Positions 15,883-21,562 of a stretch of 24,787 bases of DNA are shown here, in pieces. Position numbers and translations under genes: made by a program. Within the stretch, counting starts at the first letter, position 1. Each line of letters starts with the position of its first letter. Under the pieces are notes generated by a model. The model was not told the origin of the DNA. It did not search any database and saw nothing but the letters and a program-made list of their open reading frames with translations. This DNA is from a virus: the IMG/VR virus record IMGVR_UViG_3300009156_000080, positions 1 to 24,787 of that record. One strand, 5' to 3'.

Positions 15883-15908
15883 CTGGGGGTCCTCTAGTGG
15901 GCCCCCAG
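15883..15908 (-). promoter_or_regulatory. Hairpin that encloses the ribosome site of the tail-collar gene
   Basis: Bases 15883-15892 (ctgggggtcc) pair with 15899-15908 (gggcccccag), with one G-U pair and a six-base loop. On the transcript strand the loop and the downstream arm contain AGAGGA, the only good Shine-Dalgarno for the ATG at 15881. The stem would therefore partly hide the ribosome site. It sits in the 39-base gap after the adaptor gene. Confidence 0.6.
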
Positions 15909-15920
15909 TCTAGCACGAAC

Positions 15921-16700
15921 TCATCGGGTGAAGAAAGGGTCCCTGCGATGGGTGTGCCGGGCCGCAAAAGCGTCGGTATGGGGGATAAGCGTCTGTACGC
16001 GGCTGATCTGGAGCCGCTTGTCCCGCCCGATGACCTCGTTGAGCTTCTCGGCCGCCCGCTGGGTCCAGACGGTGGCCCGCTCCTCGTCCTCGTTCGTGAA
16101 GAACCCATATGCGGTCGCCTGCATGATGAGCCACTCCTCGGCGTTGACCGTGAACCAGTTCGTGTCGCCGCTGGCCGAGAGGGCGGTTAGGTACTTCCAG
16201 TAGGGGATCACGATGCGGTACTCGCCCGCATCTGAGTTGGCATAGAGGGAGAGGCCGTCCGAGAGGGGCCACACCTCGAAGTTCGAGGAGCCCGCCTCGT
16301 CGGAGGGTTCGCTGCGGAGGATGATCTGGGGCGGCCCGATGACGGTCTCGTCCTCGTTCTCGCCACCGGCATCGGTCGGGATGTCCGCCTCGACGGAGGC
16401 GCGGCCGTAGCCCACCTGCAGCTCCTGGGTGTCCCCAGAGGCGTGGATCATATATGGACCCACGCCGTTGACGGGGTCCAGCCTGAACTCCTTAAAGTTC
16501 GATGGGACGGCGGCCAGCACCCGGGTGTCCGGCTGCGTGATGAGCACGTCCGTCTTCGCCTTCATAACCTCGAAGTTATGCCGCGTCTGCAGCGTCTTCA
16601 GCGCCCGGTTGAGATAGGTCCCAATCAGCGCCTGGACGGCAGTCGGCACGTCGATGAGGTTGGTGGCTACTTCCGTCTGTAGCTCAGAGTAGGTGGCCAT
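15921..16700 (-). CDS. Head-to-tail adaptor protein (SU10-adaptor-like)
   Basis: This is a 259-aa protein starting MATYSELQTEVATNLIDVPT. An N-terminal helical hairpin (LIGTYLNRALKTLQTRHNFE) is followed by beta strands (FKEFRLDPVNGVGP, IILRSEPSD, FEVWPLSDG, YRIVIPYWKYL) and a C-terminal helical segment (WLIMQATAYGFFTNEDEERA, then TQRAAEKLNEVIGRDKRL). This order and the opening sequence match the podovirus adaptor family that binds beneath the portal and closes the filled head (family knowledge). No strong Shine-Dalgarno precedes the ATG. Its start lies three bases after the stop of the +1 frame of the previous gene, so translation may be coupled to that frame. Confidence 0.8.
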   Translation of the reverse strand: MATYSELQTEVATNLIDVPTAVQALIGTYLNRALKTLQTRHNFEVMKAKTDVLITQPDTRVLAAVPSNFKEFRLDPVNGVGPYMIHASGDTQELQVGYGRASVEADIPTDAGGENEDETVIGPPQIILRSEPSDEAGSSNFEVWPLSDGLSLYANSDAGEYRIVIPYWKYLTALSASGDTNWFTVNAEEWLIMQATAYGFFTNEDEERATVWTQRAAEKLNEVIGRDKRLQISRVQTLIPHTDAFAARHTHRRDPFFTR

Positions 16701-16716
16701 GGGCTATCCGCCTGCC

Positions 16717-17232
16717 TCAGTTGGTCCGAAGAGGGGTAGCTCCTCCAGCTCGAAGTCCTCCTCGAACTCCAGCTCCAGCAGGAGTCTCCGGCTTCGCCCG
16801 GGCCTGGGCCTGCTGCGTCTCCGACAGGATAATCGAGTCGAGTACCTTCTCGGCCATTTCGAGTGTGAGAACGACGCCCTGGGTAAGAACATTGCCGTCC
16901 GGGTCCTTCACCTGATGCCGACCAGAGGTCAGCGCCACGATCTGATACCCGCCCTTCTCCTTGACGACGGTCATCTTGTCCATCGTCTCAGTGGCCAGGA
17001 GTTCGGCATCCACTGCCCTGGCTGCGGCCGACAGCGCCTCCTTACGGCGCCGTTGAATGGCGAAGCGGACGACATCGAAGCCGGCCATCTTCGCAATTTC
17101 CTCACCCACCTCGTGCCCGTGGGCGTTGAGGTAGACGCCGGGGGTGTCCCGGTACATGAAGACGTCCATACCCAGGGCCGGTGCGGTCCTGATGAAGACG
17201 CCTCTGTCGTAGTCGATCTTTCGGTCTGCCAT
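16717..17232 (-). CDS. Unknown structural-block protein with probable +1 frameshift near its C-terminus
   Basis: As read, this is a 171-aa protein with GGAG nine bases before the ATG. The first ~148 residues look like a genuine helix-rich domain (DVFMYRDTPGVYLNAHGHEV, AGFDVVRFAIQRRRKEALSAA, LTSGRHQVKDPDGNVLTQGV). After residues AKPE the codons suddenly end in A or T, giving a Gly/Ala/Arg tail. The +1 frame from the same point keeps the G/C-ending codon bias and encodes LLLELEFEEDFELEELPLFG, then TEAGG, stopping at 16704 just before the adaptor ATG. The authentic product is therefore likely ~174 aa with an acidic tail. The cause may be a base deletion, a sequencing error or programmed frameshifting. 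The function is not recognised. Confidence 0.65.
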   Translation of the reverse strand: MADRKIDYDRGVFIRTAPALGMDVFMYRDTPGVYLNAHGHEVGEEIAKMAGFDVVRFAIQRRRKEALSAAARAVDAELLATETMDKMTVVKEKGGYQIVALTSGRHQVKDPDGNVLTQGVVLTLEMAEKVLDSIILSETQQAQARAKPETPAGAGVRGGLRAGGATPLRTN

Positions 17233-17249
17233 GGTTCCCGTCTCCTTCG

Positions 17250-17567
17250 TTACTCGGTAGCGCGGCCCTTCCGGCGCTTGCGCGGGGAGCGGGTCACAAC
17301 CGCCACCGCGTCGTCCAGGACCTCGCCGACAGTCGAGCCCGAGCCCGGCTTCATCTCGGCGATGACCTCAGCCACGGTCGGGGGCTCCTCGGCGCCGTGG
17401 TAGATGTAGCCCTTATCAAGGTCCACCTGCTTCGAGTCCCAGCCACACTTTCCGCACACCCACGGGGCAGTGCGAACTCGGCTGTCGCCCGAGAGGAGCA
17501 CGAAGGGAGCCTCACAGCCACCGAGGCGGCAGTTGGGGCAGTCCTTATAGGCATACGCGGTCATCAT
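17250..17567 (-). CDS. Small zinc-ribbon protein
   Basis: This is a 105-aa protein. The ATG overlaps the upstream TAA (TAATGATG), and a second ATG follows directly. GGAG lies 12 bases upstream, inside the previous gene. Cys10-x2-Cys13 (CPNC) and Cys38-x2-Cys41 (CGKC, followed by GW) form a four-cysteine zinc ribbon separated by a strand segment APFVLLSGDSRV. The middle is acidic, and the C-terminus is basic (RSPRKRRKGR). Such ribbons in phage structural operons are usually of unknown role. Nucleic-acid binding or a metal-stabilised virion part are possibilities. Confidence 0.7.
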   Translation of the reverse strand: MMTAYAYKDCPNCRLGGCEAPFVLLSGDSRVRTAPWVCGKCGWDSKQVDLDKGYIYHGAEEPPTVAEVIAEMKPGSGSTVGEVLDDAVAVVTRSPRKRRKGRATE

Positions 17568-18286
17568 TAGGTGATCTTTCTCCAGCGGAAGGTGATGGTC
17601 CCAGTGAAGAGGAGCGGCGCCACCGCAGTGACGTCATCCCAGGCATCGGCCGCGTTAAGGAAGAGATCGTGCGATAGGCCGCCGGAAGCCTTGATCCAGT
17701 TGCCGCCGTGGATGGTCTCCAGCATCCCCTTCGCCACTACGGTGGTGCCGAGCAGGTCGGGGATGACTGCGGTGCCACCAATCATACCGCCAGCAGCGCC
17801 ACCGTCGATGTAGTCTTCCATCGTGGTGGAGAGGGTGGCGACCGCGCCGGTGCCGATGGTGGAGCCGACGCCGTACTCCGGGGTCTGCGAGGTATCGTCA
17901 ACGGCGGCGGAGAAGACACCCGCGATGACCATGTCGTTCACGAAGATGTCACCGGCCGGGAAGGTGTAGAACTTGGCGCCAATCGCGAGAGAGGCGTTGT
18001 CGGCGATGTCCCCCAGCGAGAAGTTGGTCATCACCAGCTTGGTGTTGTGGAAGTCGTCCGAGCCGCTCTCCGTCGCGACCGTGGTCGAGGAGGTGGTGAC
18101 GGTGCCGACGCCGCTGTCCACGACGAGGGACGGGGCGTTCGGGATGACTAGGCCGGTGCTGCCGAAGAGGTTGTTCAGCATCAGCTGGCGCCGCTGGGCG
18201 GGGGTCAGGTTCCCGCCTGCGGTCTGCAGGTTCTCGGCCAGCTCATCGAGGTGGCGGTGCTTTGCAAAACTGCCGTAGAGAGCCAT
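17567..18286 (-). CDS. Virion-type protein of unknown function downstream of capsid
   Basis: The product is 239 aa. I chose the ATG at 18286 (MALYGSFAKHRHLDELAENL) because AGGAG lies seven bases upstream. The longer frame to 18325 would run through a hairpin and add an unlikely Arg/Pro leader. The first 45 residues are helical. The rest is Gly/Thr/Ala/Val-rich beta structure (VGTVTTSSTTVATESGSD, FYTFPAGDIFVNDMVIAG) ending LLFTGTITFRWRKI. It shows no cysteine motif or membrane helix. Placement straight after the capsid-proximal genes and the beta-rich character suggest a head or decoration component. I cannot name a family. Confidence 0.7.
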   Translation of the reverse strand: MALYGSFAKHRHLDELAENLQTAGGNLTPAQRRQLMLNNLFGSTGLVIPNAPSLVVDSGVGTVTTSSTTVATESGSDDFHNTKLVMTNFSLGDIADNASLAIGAKFYTFPAGDIFVNDMVIAGVFSAAVDDTSQTPEYGVGSTIGTGAVATLSTTMEDYIDGGAAGGMIGGTAVIPDLLGTTVVAKGMLETIHGGNWIKASGGLSHDLFLNAADAWDDVTAVAPLLFTGTITFRWRKIT

Positions 18287-18303
18287 TCGTGTTCTCCTAA
18301 GTG

Positions 18304-18323
18304 GAGGGGGCTTCCGCCCCCTC
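18304..18323 (-). terminator. GC-rich hairpin between two post-capsid genes
   Basis: Bases 18304-18311 (gagggggc) pair perfectly with 18316-18323 (gccccctc) around a ttcc tetraloop (GGAA on the transcript, a very stable GNRA-type loop). On the transcript the stem is followed by CACTTAGGAG, which contains the ribosome site of the 239-aa gene. There is no U tract, so termination would be weak. The element may mainly protect the 3' end of the abundant upstream capsid message. Confidence 0.5.
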
Positions 18324-18330
18324 ACTCAGA

Positions 18331-18903
18331 TCAGGTCGCATCGTTCGAGGTGTCGCGGGTGTAGTTCACCAGACGCGCGGTTCCTGCGAAGCCAGCGTGG
18401 ATGTACTCCACCCAGCTGATGACCGCGCCGCTGTCCGCCTCGGCGTTCGTGTCGAGGGTCATCGCGAAGGACTGGCCCGGCAGGATGAGCCAAGCGTAGT
18501 CGTTCGTGATGGGCGGGGTGATGTTCGAGTTCGGGGCCTCGAACCGGCGAGCACGACCCTGCGTGGCAGAGTAGTCCTCGGCCGTCTCACCGTCGCTATC
18601 GACGATGGCGCACACCTTGTAGACACCAGTTCCGGCCGCGAGGTTGGAGGCGTTAGCCGCCAGCATCGTAAACACACCCAGGGTCACAGCGTTTGAAGAG
18701 CTGCCCAGAACGGGACGCCGGCTCAGAGTTGCAGTGAGCGCGACGCTGTTGTCAGGGTTGACGGCGGTCGTGGCGATGATGCCGACCTTGGTGATGATGA
18801 CCGGCTGCGCGAAGACGAACTCGGCTACCGCGCCTGCGGAGTCGATGTTCGGCGTGTCGGCGGCGGACACCTGGAAGTACTGCTGGATCAGATCGTGGCT
18901 CAT
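18331..18903 (-). CDS. Virion-type protein directly after the major capsid gene
   Basis: This is a 190-aa protein with GGAG eight bases before the ATG. It is almost entirely predicted beta structure rich in Ala, Thr, Val and Ser (FVFAQPVIITKVGIIATTAV, NSVALTATLSRRPVLGSSS, VYKVCAIVDSDGE). It has one cysteine and no membrane helix. It follows the capsid gene after a 24-base gap with its own strong ribosome site, as decoration or head-fibre proteins often do. I recognise no specific family, so the role is positional inference only. Confidence 0.7.
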   Translation of the reverse strand: MSHDLIQQYFQVSAADTPNIDSAGAVAEFVFAQPVIITKVGIIATTAVNPDNSVALTATLSRRPVLGSSSNAVTLGVFTMLAANASNLAAGTGVYKVCAIVDSDGETAEDYSATQGRARRFEAPNSNITPPITNDYAWLILPGQSFAMTLDTNAEADSGAVISWVEYIHAGFAGTARLVNYTRDTSNDAT

Positions 18904-18927
18904 TTCAATTTCTCCTTAACGACCGGA

Positions 18928-19854
18928 TCAGGTCGAGGCCAGGTGGACGACGCGGGCCATCGTCGGGCGCTCCCAGACGAGGAAGGCCTCGATGGTGCCG
19001 ACCCAACCAACCTCACGGAAGGTGCCCAGCTCCTCGGGCATGCCCGTGCGGATTTCCGGGTCCATGATCTTCACCAGACCACCCGCGTCGGCGCCGAAGA
19101 AGACGCCATCGCCAGTCGTGGTCGAGGAGCCGATCAGGTCCGCGAGAGCGTCAGTGTGGTTGCTCTCGTAGAGGTCGAACCCTTCGAGGTTGGAGGCCAG
19201 CTTGCCCGTGACGAGGGGGTCCTTCGTGGACGGGGCGAACCAGTCCTTGTAGGTCTCGTCGTTCTTCAGTCCGCGAGCAGCGCGGGTGGACAGGATGCCC
19301 ACGTAGCGGCCGTTCTTGAACTTCGGGCACTTCAGGTCGCCGTGCAGACGGTCGTGGATGCGCCGAAGGTCTTGTACCTCCAGGTTGCGGTTCGAGAGGG
19401 AGTCGGCGGTGCCGTCCGTCACGAACTCACCACCGGTGGACAGTGGGGTGTACTTCAGCGGGGTCAGCTTGAGGGCCGAGGCGCACATCGCGTCCATGGT
19501 CAGAGTGATCTGATCGCGGAGGGTCTGCTGGATCGGGTCCATCAGATTGAAGTGCGTCAGGTGGGTCTCGAACTCGGTCACAGGGACCTTGTAGCCCCAC
19601 TGGCTCACGGAGACCTGCTTGGTCTCGATGGCCGGGCGACCACTGGGCAGCCTCTCCGTCTCGGAGACGCGACCGGCGAGCGGCAGCTTGAGGACACGAG
19701 TGATGGTGACGGTGTCACCCTTCTTCTTACCGAAGCCGGGTTCCGCGCGCATGAACTTCATGAACTGCGTGTCCGCAATGGCTTCACGCCGAATGTCCGA
19801 GGACAGAGCGTGGTTGCGGTAGGTGCCGGTCGGGGCGTCGAAAGTCCAGGACAT
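18928..19854 (-). CDS. Major capsid protein (HK97-fold, N4 gp56-like)
   Basis: This is a 308-aa protein with AGGAG nine bases before the ATG. After a short N-arm it runs GKKKGDTVTITRVLKLPLAG, ETKQVSVSQWGYKVPVTEF, then a long helix-forming stretch DPIQQTLRDQITLTMDAMCA. This is the order of E-loop, strand and spine helix in the N4 gp56-type capsid family (family knowledge). Later segments ILSTRAARGLKNDETYKDWF, GFDLYESNHTD and GVFFGADAGGLVKIMDPE match the P-domain and A-domain pattern. The C-terminus is short. The gene sits after the scaffold, where a podovirus capsid gene is expected. It assembles the icosahedral shell. Length is at the low end of the family and no cleaved N-terminal domain is evident. 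Confidence 0.85.
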   Translation of the reverse strand: MSWTFDAPTGTYRNHALSSDIRREAIADTQFMKFMRAEPGFGKKKGDTVTITRVLKLPLAGRVSETERLPSGRPAIETKQVSVSQWGYKVPVTEFETHLTHFNLMDPIQQTLRDQITLTMDAMCASALKLTPLKYTPLSTGGEFVTDGTADSLSNRNLEVQDLRRIHDRLHGDLKCPKFKNGRYVGILSTRAARGLKNDETYKDWFAPSTKDPLVTGKLASNLEGFDLYESNHTDALADLIGSSTTTGDGVFFGADAGGLVKIMDPEIRTGMPEELGTFREVGWVGTIEAFLVWERPTMARVVHLAST

Positions 19855-19920
19855 TGAGAGTCGCTCCTAGTTACCAGTTCCCGCCGGTTCAGTCACAATC
19901 GCACCACTTCACGTAGCTTG

Positions 19921-20274
19921 TCAAGCACCCCGGCGCGGAGAGGGGGCACTGACGCCAAACTGATGAGCCGCACCATTCAGCGGCTCGTAGCGGTAAAGGG
20001 TCCGTTCCCCCTTGACGGTGAGGATGGTCCCCACTGCGAGGATACGGACGGCCATCGGCCGGGCGAGCATCCCGCAGCCCGGGTAGGCTGAGACGGCTTC
20101 GGCCCGGTCCCCTTGGTCGGCGAGGTCAGTGAAGCCCGCCGCCTCGTCCAGGGTATCGCAAACTAGACCGGCCCGGAGGATGGCCTGCTCGGCGAAGACC
20201 GTCTCCTCGGCCCGGGCGGAGAAGGCTGAGATGGCCCAGAGTAGGGCGCCGAGTGCGAGGGCGATAGCCTTCAT
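19921..20274 (-). CDS. Small exported protein of unknown function
   Basis: The product is 117 aa from the ATG at 20274, which has GGAG six bases upstream. An upstream in-frame start (20358) would pass through two hairpins and hide the signal peptide. The N-terminus MKAIALALGALLWAISAFSA followed by RAEETV is a textbook Sec signal peptide, with likely cleavage after ARA. The mature part is ~95 residues with two cysteines (LVCDTLDE and YPGCGML) that could form a disulphide in the periplasm, then strands AVRILAVGTILTVKGERTLY. It resembles small periplasmic proteins of proteobacteria more than virion parts, although it lies between scaffold and capsid. It could be a host-acquired 'moron' gene, perhaps acting on the envelope during infection (inference). 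Confidence 0.7.
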   Translation of the reverse strand: MKAIALALGALLWAISAFSARAEETVFAEQAILRAGLVCDTLDEAAGFTDLADQGDRAEAVSAYPGCGMLARPMAVRILAVGTILTVKGERTLYRYEPLNGAAHQFGVSAPSPRRGA

Positions 20275-20291
20275 TGCGGTCTCCAAATTAT

Positions 20292-20323
20292 GGAGGGGGC
20301 GGCGACGGGGAACCGCCCCCTCC
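20292..20323 (-). terminator. Strong hairpin (11-bp stem) before the exported-protein gene
   Basis: Bases 20292-20302 (ggagggggcgg) are perfectly complementary to 20313-20323 (ccgccccctcc), with a ten-base loop. On the transcript the stem is followed by ATAATTT, a short A/U run, then the GGAG ribosome site. This could be a weak intrinsic terminator or attenuator between scaffold and the exported protein, or an RNA-processing site. Confidence 0.55.
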
Positions 20324-20330
20324 GAGGTCA

Positions 20331-20349
20331 GCCCGGATTGACGCCGGGC
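20331..20349 (-). promoter_or_regulatory. Second hairpin just upstream of the stronger one
   Basis: Bases 20331-20336 (gcccgg) pair with 20344-20349 (ccgggc) around a seven-base loop. Together with the neighbouring 11-bp stem it forms a tandem pair in the 96-base gap after the scaffold stop. No promoter is evident in the gap. Confidence 0.4.
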
Positions 20350-20370
20350 ATCCCTCATCTCGTGGGGCGG

Positions 20371-21183
20371 TTAGAAGATGCCCATTTTCCTCTGGATGGC
20401 GTGGAGGTCCTCGATCATGCCGGGGCCCTCGTTCTCTGCCGATCTGCGTTGACTGTAGCGGCCGCCAGACTCCTGGCCGCCGAAGGTGGCGACGGCGCGG
20501 CCGTCGTCCTCATTGGGGTCGGTCTGGCGCTGGCCACGGCGCTCGCCCGGCTCTCGCCGGTCGCCGTCAACCACGGCGCCGTAGCGGTCATTCAGCTGCT
20601 TCGCTACGTCCGCGTAGAAGGCCTCGGTGTTCTGGAACATGTACTTCTGCGGGTCGATCCCCTTGGCGATGGCGTCTTGTGTAACACGAACTGCTACAGT
20701 CTCGACCAGCTCGGGATACTCGGCCCATTCTGAGTGCTGCTTGGTGAAGCCCTGCCAGAGCCGCTCCGAGGCGCCTTCGCCCTGGAACTTCTGGGTCACC
20801 TCTTGGCGCACTGCCTCGGCCTGAGCCTGCATCGCCGCGTTGATGCGGATGGCCAGCTCAGTGTTGTACTTGTCTTTGTCTTCGAGGGGGTCGGGGAGGC
20901 CGGTGGGGTCGAACTTGACGTCTTTCGCCGCTACTCGGGTCTGGGTTTGCGCCGGCGCAGCCGGCGCCGCATAGGGGCCCCTGGCGCGGGCCTCCTCAAG
21001 GGAGCCCTCCAGGCGGGAAATACGCTCGATGAGGGCTGCGTTGTCCACTTCCGTCTTCTGGGCTGGAGTGGCGGGGGTTCCGTCGTTGAGGGAGCGTCCG
21101 TGACGCTCGAAATGGGCGAAGATGTCCCCGCCCGACTCGGTTTCGGCCGCTGGTTGGCGGCGCCTGGTCGTCACTCGTGCCAT
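20371..21183 (-). CDS. Capsid scaffolding protein
   Basis: This is a 270-aa protein with GGAGAG about eight bases before the ATG. Composition is classic scaffold: very polar, rich in Glu, Gln, Arg and Ala, no cysteine, no hydrophobic core. A Pro/Ala linker (AAPAAPAQTQTRVAAKD) separates two helical parts: residues ~50-68 (LIERISRLEGSLEEARARG) and ~108-190 (ELAIRINAAMQAQAEAVRQE). Residues 205-250 are disordered and charged, and the last 15 form a helix (MIEDLHAIQRKMGIF) like the coat-binding tail of phage scaffolds. It lies after the portal and shortly before the capsid gene. It guides procapsid assembly and is then released. No protease domain is present. Confidence 0.8.
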   Translation of the reverse strand: MARVTTRRRQPAAETESGGDIFAHFERHGRSLNDGTPATPAQKTEVDNAALIERISRLEGSLEEARARGPYAAPAAPAQTQTRVAAKDVKFDPTGLPDPLEDKDKYNTELAIRINAAMQAQAEAVRQEVTQKFQGEGASERLWQGFTKQHSEWAEYPELVETVAVRVTQDAIAKGIDPQKYMFQNTEAFYADVAKQLNDRYGAVVDGDRREPGERRGQRQTDPNEDDGRAVATFGGQESGGRYSQRRSAENEGPGMIEDLHAIQRKMGIF

Positions 21184-21274
21184 TATCTCGTCTCTCCGTC
21201 AGTTTGGGCCTACCCGAGGGCCGCCGTGCGCGGGGCGCAGGCAGAGGAAAGGGCCCCCGGGCAGGAATTGGACC
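21184..21274. other. 91-base noncoding gap before the scaffold gene
   Basis: This is one of the two longest gaps in the window. It holds the scaffold ribosome site and short GC-rich self-complementary words (for example gggccc), but no hairpin as strong as those elsewhere and no promoter I can recognise. Confidence 0.4.
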
Positions 21275-21562
21275 TTACGACGCGCCAGGGGGTGGCGTCA
21301 ATAGGGGTGCGAGCCTTGCAGCGGTCCCCTGGGCGGCCCTTTCCCGGCTCCCCAGGCGGGAAAGCAGCTTCTCATTGGCCAGATACTCCATCCAAAGGGC
21401 CAGGGCGAGGTCCCCGGTGAGGGTCCCGTTGGTCTGGTGGGACTTGGCGCGGGCCACTACGGCCTGCTGCATCTTCCCAATGGCGTCTTCGATATAGGGG
21501 AGCATCCCCTGGAAGCGCGCCAAGTGGGCGACTTCCCCAATTTCCCGTGCTTCTTGGGTCAT
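21275..21562 (-). CDS. Small helical protein after portal
   Basis: This is a 95-aa protein beginning MTQEAREIGEVAHLARFQGM. Its ATG at 21562 overlaps the portal TGA (ATGA), so it is translationally coupled; a longer frame starting inside the portal gene is not credible. It is predicted to be helical to about residue 75 (YIEDAIGKMQQAVVARAKSH, LALALWMEYLANEKLLSRLG), with a Pro-rich tail. It has no cysteine, membrane segment or signal. Small helical proteins in this position are common between portal and scaffold genes and usually lack a known role. It may assist portal or procapsid assembly. Confidence 0.7.
   Translation of the reverse strand: MTQEAREIGEVAHLARFQGMLPYIEDAIGKMQQAVVARAKSHQTNGTLTGDLALALWMEYLANEKLLSRLGSRERAAQGTAARLAPLLTPPPGAS

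Noticed and set aside
18287-18325. Upstream start (18325) for the 239-aa protein
   Set aside because: It crosses a hairpin and the ribosome site, and AGGAG at seven bases supports the ATG at 18286.
20275-20358. Upstream start (20358) for the exported protein
   Set aside because: It would translate through two hairpins and place 28 Arg-rich residues before an otherwise perfect signal peptide. The ATG at 20274 has its own GGAG.
21184-21274. Possible late promoter in the gap before scaffold
   Set aside because: I found no repeated promoter-like sequence shared with other gaps, and no -35/-10 pair that stands out in this GC-rich stretch.
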